DNA of 6,318 nucleotides from Candidatus Aenigmatarchaeota archaeon. Lineage in GTDB: Archaea > EX4484-52 > B79-G9. Under the pieces are notes generated by a model. That model was not told the origin of the DNA, did no database searches, and saw only the letters and a program-made list of their open reading frames with translations. Positions 1 to 5,785 of this stretch are shown one piece after another. The stretch spans positions 1 through 6,318 of the forward strand of contig JAGLIP010000054.1 of NCBI GenBank assembly GCA_023142905.1, in the 5' to 3' direction. Made by a program: the position numbers and the translations under genes. The first letter of the stretch is position 1. Each line of letters starts with the position of its first letter.

Positions 1-1
1 A

Positions 2-28
2 TGAAAATCAAAGATTTTCAAGCTTTTT
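2..28 (+). terminator. Possible terminator hairpin with T-run at window edge
   Basis: An 8-bp perfect inverted repeat (TGAAAATC, loop AAA, GATTTTCA; 2-20) is followed by five T's at 24-28 on the plus strand. This would suit the 3' end of a plus-strand gene lying to the left of the window. Archaeal termination depends mainly on the T-run, so the hairpin is only supportive, and in AT-rich DNA it could be chance. Two more small inverted repeats follow in the same gene-free stretch: ATTGC/GCAAT at 30-43 and AAGCGC/GCGCTT at 66-79. Confidence 0.3.
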
Positions 29-91
29 AATTGCTTGCGCAATATAAAAATCACCCAAAAGACCGAAGCGCACGCGCTTTCAACAATAATT

Positions 92-99
92 AAAAAAAA
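92..99 (-). terminator. T8 terminator of tRNA-Arg
   Basis: Eight T's in a row on the minus strand directly follow the encoded CCA of the tRNA. A U-run with no hairpin is the usual archaeal termination signal for stable RNAs. It is also the first strong T-run downstream of tyrA, so it may end read-through from that gene. Confidence 0.75.
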
Positions 100-177
100 T
101 GGCGAGCTCGGAGGGATTCGAACCCCCGGCCTACTGGTCCGAAGCCAGTCGCTCTATCCAGGCTGAGCCACGAGCCC
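100..177 (-). tRNA. tRNA-Arg, anticodon UCG
   Basis: The gene folds into a complete cloverleaf on the minus strand. The acceptor stem GGGCTCG/CGAGCTC has one G-U pair (2:71). The D stem is GCTC/GAGC with a 10-nt loop. The anticodon stem ACTGG/CCAGT has the loop CTTCGGA, placing anticodon TCG at 140-142. The variable loop has 5 nt, and the T stem GGGGG/CCCTC (one G-U pair) closes the loop TTCGAAT. The discriminator base is G and CCA is encoded at 100-102, giving 78 nt with CCA. UCG reads CGA and by wobble other CGN arginine codons. C35 and G36 fit arginine identity. No intron is present. It lies 28 bp downstream of tyrA on the same strand, has its own TATA box and is followed by a T8 terminator. 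Confidence 0.97.
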
Positions 178-205
178 ACACTAACTATAATAAGAGGAGA
201 TTCAG

Positions 206-1756
206 TTATTTAAATTGTTTGTTCTTATCTTCTTTATGCGGGTCTTTTAAAACTATGAATGTTTGAGGGTGTATTTTTTTTGATTTATCCGAGTTCTTGT
301 CGACAATACGATATAAATTTTTTAATTCCTCTTCATAGGTTCTAATGAACTCAAAAAAGTTTAATTCTGGTTTCCCGAAGAAATTATGTAATTGTAATCT
401 TAATGCATCATGTCTTTCTTCTACTTTTTTTGGGTCTTTTGAAATCATCGGTGTAAAAATTATTCGCTTATATTCCTTGTGGTTGGGGCAGGATAAATCG
501 TCTACAAAAAATACAGAATTTCCATTAGTTGGATATAAACGCATATCCCAAGGTGTTTCCTCTGCAACAACAACGGATTTGTTTTTATTAAATAGGCTTT
601 TTTCGTTCTTAGGAATTGTTGCTTTCATGATGGTGTTTTTTTCATCCACCATAAATATTGGTTTATTATCTGTTGTTATCTCTTTCTTTGCAATATATGC
701 TAATTCATACCGTGGTTCTTCTATCTGTTTTTTGCGTTCAGCATGGAGTTTTAAGAGTTTTGGGAGGTCCTCTGGTTTATTGTATTTTTTAATTTTTTCA
801 ATTTCTAATGGAGGGTTATAAATTTCTTTAATTTTTGGAAGATCGATTTTTCTAAAATATATCTCCACCACATCACGCGGGGTTCCTATTTGCTGGTCTG
901 TGCGATTGAGCGCTTCCTCTGCGGAATCCCCGAGAAAATCCTTTAAGCCATATAGGTACTCTACCAGTTTCTTGGGGTCTCCATTGATAAGTTCCATGAG
1001 TTGTTGGGTGTGGCTAAACATTTTTTCCATGACTGCGGGACAATGTGGATTACCCTGCTGGATGGATCCATAAAGTTCCGGGTCGCCTGCAAACATTCTG
1101 AATACATAGTCCATTCTAATATGATACACCGGGCTTGAGAGTTTGGCCAGCTCTTCAATAGTGAAATCACTATCTTTTATTCCAACAGCAAGCAACATAT
1201 TTTGAATGTGGACAAGTCCCTGTATAATTGCCATTGCCCGGTCATGTTTGTCTGCGGACAAATCAGTTACTATATCTGCACCCGCATCCGAAAACATACC
1301 GTATATTTCTTTAAGTCTTGTTTCGCCCTTTTTGTTGATTCTCTCTTCAATAAATGCGACATTCTGGCCTTCAAATTCAACTGTTGGCTTAAACATGGGG
1401 TGCGTACCGCATATATCAACGCCTTCCCGGACATTGTCCCAAAGCGCCTGCATTGGGTTTATTTTAACAGAGGTGGTGTCCATTGCAAGAGCGCCGTCTT
1501 TTATATATTTGCCGTGCTCTTCTATTGTTTTTACTGTTTTATCTATCGGGACTGAGAAAATAACTATGTCGCTTTGTTCTATTGTGTGTTTGTCTGCTAT
1601 CAGGTAGTTGTTTTCTTTTGCGAGCTGTTCTGCTGCAGATGTGTTTGTGTCATATATTGCCACATCGTATTTATTGTCAGAGAACAGATTTGCATAAAGT
1701 TTACCAACAGCACCGGCTCCACCGATTATTGTGACTAACTCTTTTTTAGGGTTCAT
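206..1756 (-). CDS. tyrA: Prephenate dehydrogenase (TyrA) with unrecognised C-terminal extension
   Basis: This 516-residue protein most likely oxidises and decarboxylates prephenate to 4-hydroxyphenylpyruvate in cytosolic tyrosine synthesis. The N-terminal Rossmann fold shows the glycine-rich loop IIGGAGAVGKLYA (10-22); Asp36 at the end of the second strand suggests NAD rather than NADP. Family motifs follow: DTTSVK (93-98), THPMF with the likely catalytic His119 (118-122), KHDRAMAIIQGLVH (170-183) and LYGSIQQGNP (228-237). The TyrA core ends near residue 290. The remaining 225 or so residues, rich in Lys and Glu, show no chorismate mutase, PheA or ACT domain that I recognise, so the protein is far longer than a plain TyrA. 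The start is supported by a TATA box about 45 bases upstream and a weak AGGT Shine-Dalgarno 7 nt before ATG. It follows gatB by 82 bp and shares its stop region with the tRNA promoter. Confidence 0.9.
   Translation of the reverse strand: MNPKKELVTIIGGAGAVGKLYANLFSDNKYDVAIYDTNTSAAEQLAKENNYLIADKHTIEQSDIVIFSVPIDKTVKTIEEHGKYIKDGALAMDTTSVKINPMQALWDNVREGVDICGTHPMFKPTVEFEGQNVAFIEERINKKGETRLKEIYGMFSDAGADIVTDLSADKHDRAMAIIQGLVHIQNMLLAVGIKDSDFTIEELAKLSSPVYHIRMDYVFRMFAGDPELYGSIQQGNPHCPAVMEKMFSHTQQLMELINGDPKKLVEYLYGLKDFLGDSAEEALNRTDQQIGTPRDVVEIYFRKIDLPKIKEIYNPPLEIEKIKKYNKPEDLPKLLKLHAERKKQIEEPRYELAYIAKKEITTDNKPIFMVDEKNTIMKATIPKNEKSLFNKNKSVVVAEETPWDMRLYPTNGNSVFFVDDLSCPNHKEYKRIIFTPMISKDPKKVEERHDALRLQLHNFFGKPELNFFEFIRTYEEELKNLYRIVDKNSDKSKKIHPQTFIVLKDPHKEDKNKQFK
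207..214 (-). promoter_or_regulatory. TATA box of tRNA-Arg, inside the end of tyrA
   Basis: The minus strand reads TTTAAATA, the archaeal TATA consensus, with the A-rich AACAA just upstream as a possible BRE. Its centre lies about 33 bases before the mature tRNA 5' end, which predicts a transcript start near 184 and a short leader removed by RNase P. The box is built from the last tyrA codons (Phe TTT, Lys AAA) and the first two bases of the TAA stop. Confidence 0.7.
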
Positions 1757-1763
1757 TAAAACT

Positions 1764-1768
1764 ACCTT
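1764..1768 (-). promoter_or_regulatory. Weak Shine-Dalgarno of tyrA
   Basis: The minus strand reads AAGGT, ending 7 nt before the tyrA ATG. It matches part of the GGAGGTGA complement of archaeal 16S rRNA and sits inside the roughly 20-nt leader predicted from the TATA box. Confidence 0.45.
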
Positions 1769-1797
1769 GCAATTACTTTGATGTAGTTAATGAAGAA

Positions 1798-1806
1798 TAT
1801 TTATAA
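1798..1806 (-). promoter_or_regulatory. TATA box of tyrA
   Basis: The minus strand reads TTATAAATA after an A-rich stretch that could serve as BRE. Its centre is about 45 bases from the tyrA ATG, predicting a transcript start near 1776 and a leader of about 20 nt. tyrA can therefore be transcribed independently of gatB, although no clear gatB terminator lies in the 82-bp gap and read-through is possible. Confidence 0.65.
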
Positions 1807-1838
1807 TGTTTTGGTTTTTTTGTGGTTTTTATGAAGAA

Positions 1839-3263
1839 TTAACGCAAAATTTCTAAAATCTTTTTTCTTGCGGTGTTGGCGTCAACAGCGCCTTTGGTTT
1901 CTCGCATGACCTGGCCTACAAGGAAATTCAATGATTTTTCTTCTCCTTTTTTGTAGTCATCTGTTGCCTTTTTGTTGCTGCTGATTACTTTTTTTACAAT
2001 TGCGCTTATGTCTTTAAGGTCTCCCAGTTTTTGGAATTTGTATTTTTTTGCGATTTCGTTTGAATCTTTTTTGTCGTCGACCATTTTTCTTAATATCTTT
2101 TCTGCGACAACATCGGAGTATTCTTTTTTTTCGTAGGAGATTATTAGTTCAATTATCCAATCTTTTTTCAATTCTGATTGTGCGAATGTTAGGTTGTTGT
2201 AGTTGAGTGTTTTTTTAAGGACAATTCCGCACCACGAGGCGGCATTTGCTGTTGCTGCCTTTTTTGCTGCAATTTCGAATAGGTCTGCTATGTCTTTTTC
2301 TGCGACTAAAGATTCTGCCATTTTTTGTGTTAGTTTGTATTGCTTTATGAACCGCTTTTCTTTTTCATCCGGAAGTTCGGGCAATTCTTTTTTAATTTTT
2401 TCTTTTGTTTTCTTTTCAACTTCAATTACGGTCAAGTCCGGCTCGAAAATATACCCATAGTCTGCTTCTGTCTCTTTTTTTCTTAATGCTTTTGTGATGC
2501 CGGTGGTTGGAACCCACTGTCTTGTTTCCTGCGTGATTTTTACGCCGCGTTTTACTGCATTTTTCTGGCGGATGAATTCGTATGATAATGCGCGTTCTAT
2601 TTCTTTTGTTCCTGTTATGTTTTTTATTTCGACCCGTTCGCCCCCGTTAATCGAGATGTTGGCATCGGTCTTTAAGGCGGCTTCTGTTGTTGAGTCATAG
2701 ACTTTCAGGTATTCTAAGATCATTGCAAGCTTTTGAAGATAGAGCCTTGCTTCTTTTGGGGTTTTTAAGTCCGGCTCTGTCACTATTTCAATCAACGGTA
2801 TTCCTGAGCGGTTGTAGTCTACAAGGGTAAAGTCTTTTTCATGGATGAGTTTTGCGGGATCTTCTTCCATGTGGATTCTTCTAATTCTGATTGTCTTTTT
2901 TTTGCCGTCTATGTTAAGCTCCACTATTCCTTTTTCTGCCAAAGGTATTTCGTATTGTGTTGTCTGGAAGTTTTTTGACATGTCCGGGTAGAAGTAAGTT
3001 TTTCTTGAGAAAAATGTGCGGTCTGCTATTTTGCAGTTTACAGCTAAAGATGCTTTTGTTGCAAGTTCTACAACTTTTTTGTTTGTCCTTGGCTTTGAGC
3101 CCGGAAGGCCTAAGCATGTGGGGCAGACGAGCGTGTTTGGCTTTAATTCCTTGTTTTTTGTCTGGTATACAACAGGATTGGGGCAGCCGCAGAATATTTT
3201 TGTGTTTGAGTTAAGCTGGACATGGGTCTCAAGACCAATCATGATTGTAGTTTCGTCAGACAT
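1839..3263 (-). CDS. gatB: Asp/Glu-tRNA amidotransferase subunit B (GatB)
   Basis: GatB is the kinase and tRNA-binding subunit of GatCAB, which converts Asp-tRNA(Asn) and/or Glu-tRNA(Gln) to the amide form. Archaea often use GatDE for glutamine, so Asn-tRNA synthesis is the likelier role here. The 474-residue length is normal. Visible motifs are IGLETHVQL (9-17), likely zinc ligands Cys25, Cys27, Cys47 and Cys50 (CGC and CPTC), YFYPDMSKNFQ (90-100), HMEEDPAK in the active site (131-138), the family signature DYNRSGIPLIEIVTEPD (149-165), ANISINGG (201-208) and VEIKN (211-215), and TRQW (247-250). The helical YqeY-like tail ends in LVGQVMRETKGAVDANTA (448-465). GatA and GatC are not adjacent, which is common in archaea. 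No Shine-Dalgarno precedes the ATG; a TATA-like box about 29 bases upstream suggests a nearly leaderless mRNA and supports this start over Met8. Confidence 0.96.
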   Translation of the reverse strand: MSDETTIMIGLETHVQLNSNTKIFCGCPNPVVYQTKNKELKPNTLVCPTCLGLPGSKPRTNKKVVELATKASLAVNCKIADRTFFSRKTYFYPDMSKNFQTTQYEIPLAEKGIVELNIDGKKKTIRIRRIHMEEDPAKLIHEKDFTLVDYNRSGIPLIEIVTEPDLKTPKEARLYLQKLAMILEYLKVYDSTTEAALKTDANISINGGERVEIKNITGTKEIERALSYEFIRQKNAVKRGVKITQETRQWVPTTGITKALRKKETEADYGYIFEPDLTVIEVEKKTKEKIKKELPELPDEKEKRFIKQYKLTQKMAESLVAEKDIADLFEIAAKKAATANAASWCGIVLKKTLNYNNLTFAQSELKKDWIIELIISYEKKEYSDVVAEKILRKMVDDKKDSNEIAKKYKFQKLGDLKDISAIVKKVISSNKKATDDYKKGEEKSLNFLVGQVMRETKGAVDANTARKKILEILR

Positions 3264-3287
3264 AAGAATATATTAGGCTTTGCGGGT

Positions 3288-3296
3288 TTTTTAAAA
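3288..3296 (-). promoter_or_regulatory. TATA-like box of gatB (near-leaderless)
   Basis: The minus strand reads TTTTAAAAA, centred about 29 bases from the gatB ATG. Archaeal transcription starts roughly 25-27 bases after the TATA centre, so the mRNA should have only a few leader bases. The absence of any purine-rich ribosome-binding sequence before the ATG agrees. Confidence 0.5.
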
Positions 3297-3342
3297 GTTT
3301 GTTGTGGTTCTAAGTTCAAGTGTGTTTTTTCATGCAATAATT

Positions 3343-3350
3343 TTTAAATA
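3343..3350 (+). promoter_or_regulatory. TATA box of the orphan gene at 3371 (leaderless)
   Basis: A perfect TTTAAATA lies 20 bases before the ATG at 3371, its centre about 24.5 bases away. Transcription would start at or next to the A of the ATG. No Shine-Dalgarno sequence precedes it (ACTTTTACTT). It is divergent from the gatB promoter in the same 107-bp gap. Confidence 0.65.
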
Positions 3351-3370
3351 TTCTTTGAATACTTTTACTT

Positions 3371-4480
3371 ATGAGTGATAATTTTGTTGGAGAGAGAATT
3401 TTGCAGCCAAAAAAAGAAATAATGTCTTTTCTTGCATCAAAAGGGGTACTGGTTCCCCGCATTTATGATTCAATAGACGAAGCAATAAACGGAATGGAAA
3501 CCAAGAAAATTATGCTTAGGAGCGAACATCCACAAGATTATGAAGGTAGTTCAGACCTATTTCCAAATGGAATGCTTAATGAAAGATTGTTGAAAGCAGA
3601 CAATGTCACTGAAGCGATAATGTCGCAAGAGTACTTATATATTGAAAATGTAAGAAAACAAATTGATTTGCATTGTAGATTGTTGGGATTGGATTACAAT
3701 GAATTCATGGGCGAATTATCCCATTCTGCCTGGGAGAAACTCGAGGGAATAAATAGAGTCATTTGTGCAGATTCAGCAATTAAGGGCAAATATCATATAG
3801 TTACATTAAAACCGACTTCTTATGATGTTATTGAAGATTCAACAATACAGCAATTGACTGACAATTCATATAATTCTATAAGTTTAGATGAGGCTAAAGG
3901 TTTGGTTGAATTATATGAACAAATCAGGGATGTTATGGATACGAACCATTGTTATATTGTAGAAACACAATCTGTTCGAAATTATTTATCTGATGCTTAT
4001 GACCATTATGCATTACAGGTTCATAGGGGTGTAGATTTTCAAAATGCGGATTTTAAAGCAGAACCTAATAGGCGCGGAGTTTTGGAGTTTCATAATGTCA
4101 GGGGTGCAACTTCTGTTGATGGTGAAGATTTATTGCTGACGATTAAATATCCAAAAGATTTTAGGGATGGTCCGGAAATCATTGTTGAAGATGCATCAGC
4201 AGATGCTAGCGAACATAGTATATCGAGAGTTTTTTCTGAAATTATGTTTAGGAAAAGAAAATTACAAATATTTCCATATCGGGATGGTTCTGATTTGAGG
4301 TATGAGTTAACCAACCATTGTTCTAGAAACGCACTATTTAAGCCAAAATGTTCTGTTTTGGCTGATAAGGATCAAATGTGGAATGTATTTGGTGATTTAT
4401 TGAATCGCGATGGTTTGGTTCAAACAAAGGTGAATTTTGTATCTGACGGTAGAAGAGCATATTTGACTTTGCTTGATTAA
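3371..4480 (+). CDS. Hypothetical protein, possibly distant to PEP-synthase/PPDK ATP-binding domains
   Basis: I do not recognise this 369-residue protein with confidence. It has no signal peptide or membrane segment and looks soluble and mixed alpha/beta. Residues 48-58 read MLRSEHPQDYE, followed by GSSDLF. The arginine-serine start and glycine-serine end recall the ATP-contacting RS motif region of pyruvate phosphate dikinases and PEP synthases, but the match is weak and no phospho-histidine or PEP-binding domain is present. Other distinctive patches, likely useful as family markers, are VETQSVRNYLSDAYDHYALQ (197-216), VHRGVDF (217-223) and VRGATSVDGEDLL (243-255). The C-terminal third includes FPYRDGSDLRYELTNHCSRN (301-320). 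The start is fixed by a consensus TATA box implying leaderless translation. It is divergent from gatB, convergent with the aldo/keto reductase, and appears monocistronic. A real gene is near certain; the function is open. Confidence 0.85.
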   Translation: MSDNFVGERILQPKKEIMSFLASKGVLVPRIYDSIDEAINGMETKKIMLRSEHPQDYEGSSDLFPNGMLNERLLKADNVTEAIMSQEYLYIENVRKQIDLHCRLLGLDYNEFMGELSHSAWEKLEGINRVICADSAIKGKYHIVTLKPTSYDVIEDSTIQQLTDNSYNSISLDEAKGLVELYEQIRDVMDTNHCYIVETQSVRNYLSDAYDHYALQVHRGVDFQNADFKAEPNRRGVLEFHNVRGATSVDGEDLLLTIKYPKDFRDGPEIIVEDASADASEHSISRVFSEIMFRKRKLQIFPYRDGSDLRYELTNHCSRNALFKPKCSVLADKDQMWNVFGDLLNRDGLVQTKVNFVSDGRRAYLTLLD

Positions 4481-4488
4481 TATCGGGG

Positions 4489-4498
4489 TATTTTTATT
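4489..4498 (+). terminator. T-rich terminator of the orphan gene
   Basis: TATTTTTATT begins 8 bases after the stop codon at 4478-4480. A short T-run of this kind is typical of archaeal termination. No hairpin accompanies it. It sits in the 52-bp convergent gap before the aldo/keto reductase. Confidence 0.45.
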
Positions 4499-4532
4499 AG
4501 AGAAAAGCAAACATTTCCCTCAAATAAATACA

Positions 4533-5402
4533 TCAAGAAATTAGGCGTTCAAAATTAGTTTCATCAAGAAGTTTCATATCCTCATTACTTAAATTCCAGC
4601 CTATTGCACCTAAATTTTCTTTAAGATGCTCAACATTTGTGGACATGGGAGTTGTAGCTATATTCTCTTTAGAAATTAACCAGTTAAGGGCAATTTGTGC
4701 TTTGGTTTTATTGTATTTTTCTGCAAGTTTATCCATGACCGGGTGTGGTTTTAGCAGAATGCCTCTTTCAAGTGGTCTTTCAGCGATAATTATGATGTCA
4801 TTTTCCTGACAATAAGGAATTGTAGCTGATTCCATACTGTGGTTATTGCCATATCTTCCTTTGTTTCGTGTCAGCAAATTATATTCAATCTGGTTTGCAA
4901 CAATTTTGTTGTCTGAATGCTTTTGAGCTTCTTTAGCTTCTTTGAGTGCTTCTACTGTGAAATTGCTTACACCGATAAATTTTACAATTTTTTGCTCCAC
5001 CAAATAATCCATTGCCTCCATTGTTTCTTTAATGGGAATATCCGGATTCGGTGCGTGGATGAAATATAGGTCAATATAATCTGTTTGAAGGCGCTTAAGA
5101 CTTGCTTTTGCCGAATTTATTAACTTGTTATATCTTAGATGTATATCTGTTACTTTTGTTGTGATAAAAAGATCAGGTCTGTTAAAATCTTTGATTGCCA
5201 GTCCAACAAGTTCTTCGGTATGTCCGCAACCGTATGATTCGGCAGTATCAATATGAAGATAACCTAATTTGATTGCTTCTTTGATAGCGTTAATATTTTT
5301 TTCATCTTTAGAATAGTCTGCTTCTATTCCGCCACCAAGCAACCAAGTCCCAAGCCCAAGAGCCGGAATCGAAAAACCATTATCGAGCCTTTTATATTCC
5401 AT
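4533..5402 (-). CDS. Aldo/keto reductase
   Basis: A single-domain cytosolic oxidoreductase of the aldo/keto reductase (TIM-barrel) family, which reduces aldehydes or ketones with a nicotinamide cofactor. The 289-residue length is usual. The catalytic tetrad is visible: Asp52 and Tyr57 in HIDTAESYGCG (50-60), Lys83 in TTKV (81-84) and His116 in DLYFIHAPNP (111-120). Further family motifs are FIGVSNF (142-148), QIEYN (171-175), ERPLERG (208-214) and the cofactor-phosphate region TPMSTNVEHLKENLGA (251-266). In the last, many relatives have Lys (IPKS); here it is Met253, which may weaken NADPH preference. The substrate cannot be told from sequence. The gene is isolated and convergent with the orphan at 3371. 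No Shine-Dalgarno precedes the ATG; TTTATTAA centred about 26 bases upstream suggests a leaderless mRNA. Confidence 0.94.
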   Translation of the reverse strand: MEYKRLDNGFSIPALGLGTWLLGGGIEADYSKDEKNINAIKEAIKLGYLHIDTAESYGCGHTEELVGLAIKDFNRPDLFITTKVTDIHLRYNKLINSAKASLKRLQTDYIDLYFIHAPNPDIPIKETMEAMDYLVEQKIVKFIGVSNFTVEALKEAKEAQKHSDNKIVANQIEYNLLTRNKGRYGNNHSMESATIPYCQENDIIIIAERPLERGILLKPHPVMDKLAEKYNKTKAQIALNWLISKENIATTPMSTNVEHLKENLGAIGWNLSNEDMKLLDETNFERLIS

Positions 5403-5424
5403 GGATTATGTAGGGCATTATAAA

Positions 5425-5432
5425 TTAATAAA
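5425..5432 (-). promoter_or_regulatory. TATA-like box of the aldo/keto reductase (leaderless)
   Basis: The minus strand reads TTTATTAA, centred about 26 bases from the ATG, which places the transcript start at the ATG. A second TTTATAAT follows but is too close (14 bases from the ATG) to be used for this start. Confidence 0.5.
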
Positions 5433-5483
5433 CTGTTTTGTTGGATGGTTTGGGGGTTTAATAATTAATTTTGGGTTGTTGGT

Positions 5484-5680
5484 AACTTCTGGCGTTAAAA
5501 GAAGTTCTATTTTTCGAAGAGGACTCGAAGGTGAAGCCAACGAGGACTCATCCTAGAAATAGAATTTGACTGAGTAACGCAGGGGCTTTGATGCCCCGAG
5601 TAACGCAATCTTTTAATGCTTGTTATATGTAGCAGACCTTGATTGTCTGCGGAGTTTTTAAGCCACCGAATGCGTTACTG
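5484..5680. ncRNA. Candidate structured RNA or intergenic repeat element (strand unclear)
   Basis: This part of the 422-bp gene-free gap (5403-5824) is visibly richer in G and C than its AT-rich flanks and dense in inverted repeats. Seen directly are: AACTTCT/AGAAGTT (5484-5490/5500-5506, 9-nt loop); TTCTATTTT/GAAATAGAA (5505-5513/5556-5564, one wobble) enclosing AGGA/TCCT, CTCG/CGAG and GG/CC steps; GGGGC/GCCCC (5582-5597, loop TTTGAT); GCAGAC/GTCTGC (5632-5637/5645-5650); and the long-range pair AGTAACGCA/TGCGTTACT. Neither strand holds a convincing ORF. A minus-strand TATA box at 5705-5712 would start transcription near 5682, just outside the last arm, favouring a minus-strand RNA. A plus-strand TTTAATAA at 5457-5464 and a T5 run at 5655-5659 after the GCAGAC hairpin favour the opposite. 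I do not recognise it as RNase P, SRP, C/D or H/ACA RNA. A mobile or dispersed repeat is an equal alternative. Confidence 0.4.
5572..5607 (+). repeat. 10-nt direct repeat GAGTAACGCA flanking a 16-nt hairpin
   Basis: GAGTAACGCA occurs at 5572-5581 and again at 5598-5607. The bases between are exactly a GGGGC-TTTGAT-GCCCC hairpin. A third copy, shortened to nine bases and inverted (TGCGTTACT), lies at 5671-5679 and can pair with either direct copy. A six-base inverted fragment (GCGTTA, 5492-5497) lies on the other side. Confidence 0.85.
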
Positions 5681-5704
5681 CCGTAGTTTTTGATTAGTTT
5701 AATT

Positions 5705-5712
5705 ATTATAAA
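5705..5712 (-). promoter_or_regulatory. Possible TATA box for a minus-strand transcript of the structured region
   Basis: The minus strand reads TTTATAAT after an A-rich GCAAAAA stretch that could be a BRE. The expected start near 5682 falls two or three bases before the AGTAACGCA arm of the structured region. No protein gene on this strand would use it other than the distant aldo/keto reductase, which has its own TATA box. Confidence 0.35.
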
Positions 5713-5759
5713 TTTTTGCGAAGCAGGGTAAAATGATATAGTGGGGAATTTTAAAGGAC

Positions 5760-5785
5760 TATTTATAAACATGAGTTATTTATAA
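5760..5785 (+). promoter_or_regulatory. Tandem TATA-like boxes upstream of the AlbA_2 gene
   Basis: TATTTATAA occurs at 5760-5768 and again at 5777-5785, 17 bases apart, each followed by ACAT or CAT. The second predicts a transcript start near 5808 and a 17-nt leader holding the Shine-Dalgarno at 5812-5816; the first predicts a start near 5791. Either could be the promoter, or the repeat could be an operator over the TATA box. Confidence 0.55.

Noticed and set aside
1..90. Short frames at the left edge (9-codon plus-strand ATG ORF; minus-strand frame open to the edge)
   Set aside because: They are too short to judge, have no recognisable motif, and overlap the inverted repeats.
345..821. 158-codon open frame on the plus strand, opposite tyrA
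   Set aside because: It is antisense to a clear TyrA-family coding region, has no family motif and no promoter or ribosome-binding site.
2957..3276. Overlapping plus-strand open frames opposite the start of gatB
   Set aside because: They mirror the conserved GatB zinc and active-site region on the other strand and look like shadows.
5505..5564. Hammerhead-like arrangement on the minus strand (GATGAG ... CGAAAA)
   Set aside because: The essential CUGA start of the core is missing, and the flanking strands pair with each other, which does not fit the three-stem hammerhead layout.
5569..5597. C/D box guide RNA (CTGA near 5570, TTTGATG near 5587)
   Set aside because: The order and mismatches do not give a C box followed by a D box, and the TTTGAT falls in a simple hairpin loop.
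5572..5607. CRISPR array
   Set aside because: There are only two 10-nt direct copies separated by a 16-nt hairpin, with no regular repeat-spacer series and no cas gene nearby.
5507..5677. 55-codon stop-free stretch on the minus strand through the structured region
   Set aside because: It has no plausible start near its beginning, no ribosome-binding site and no protein-like pattern, and its length is unremarkable for GC-richer structured DNA.
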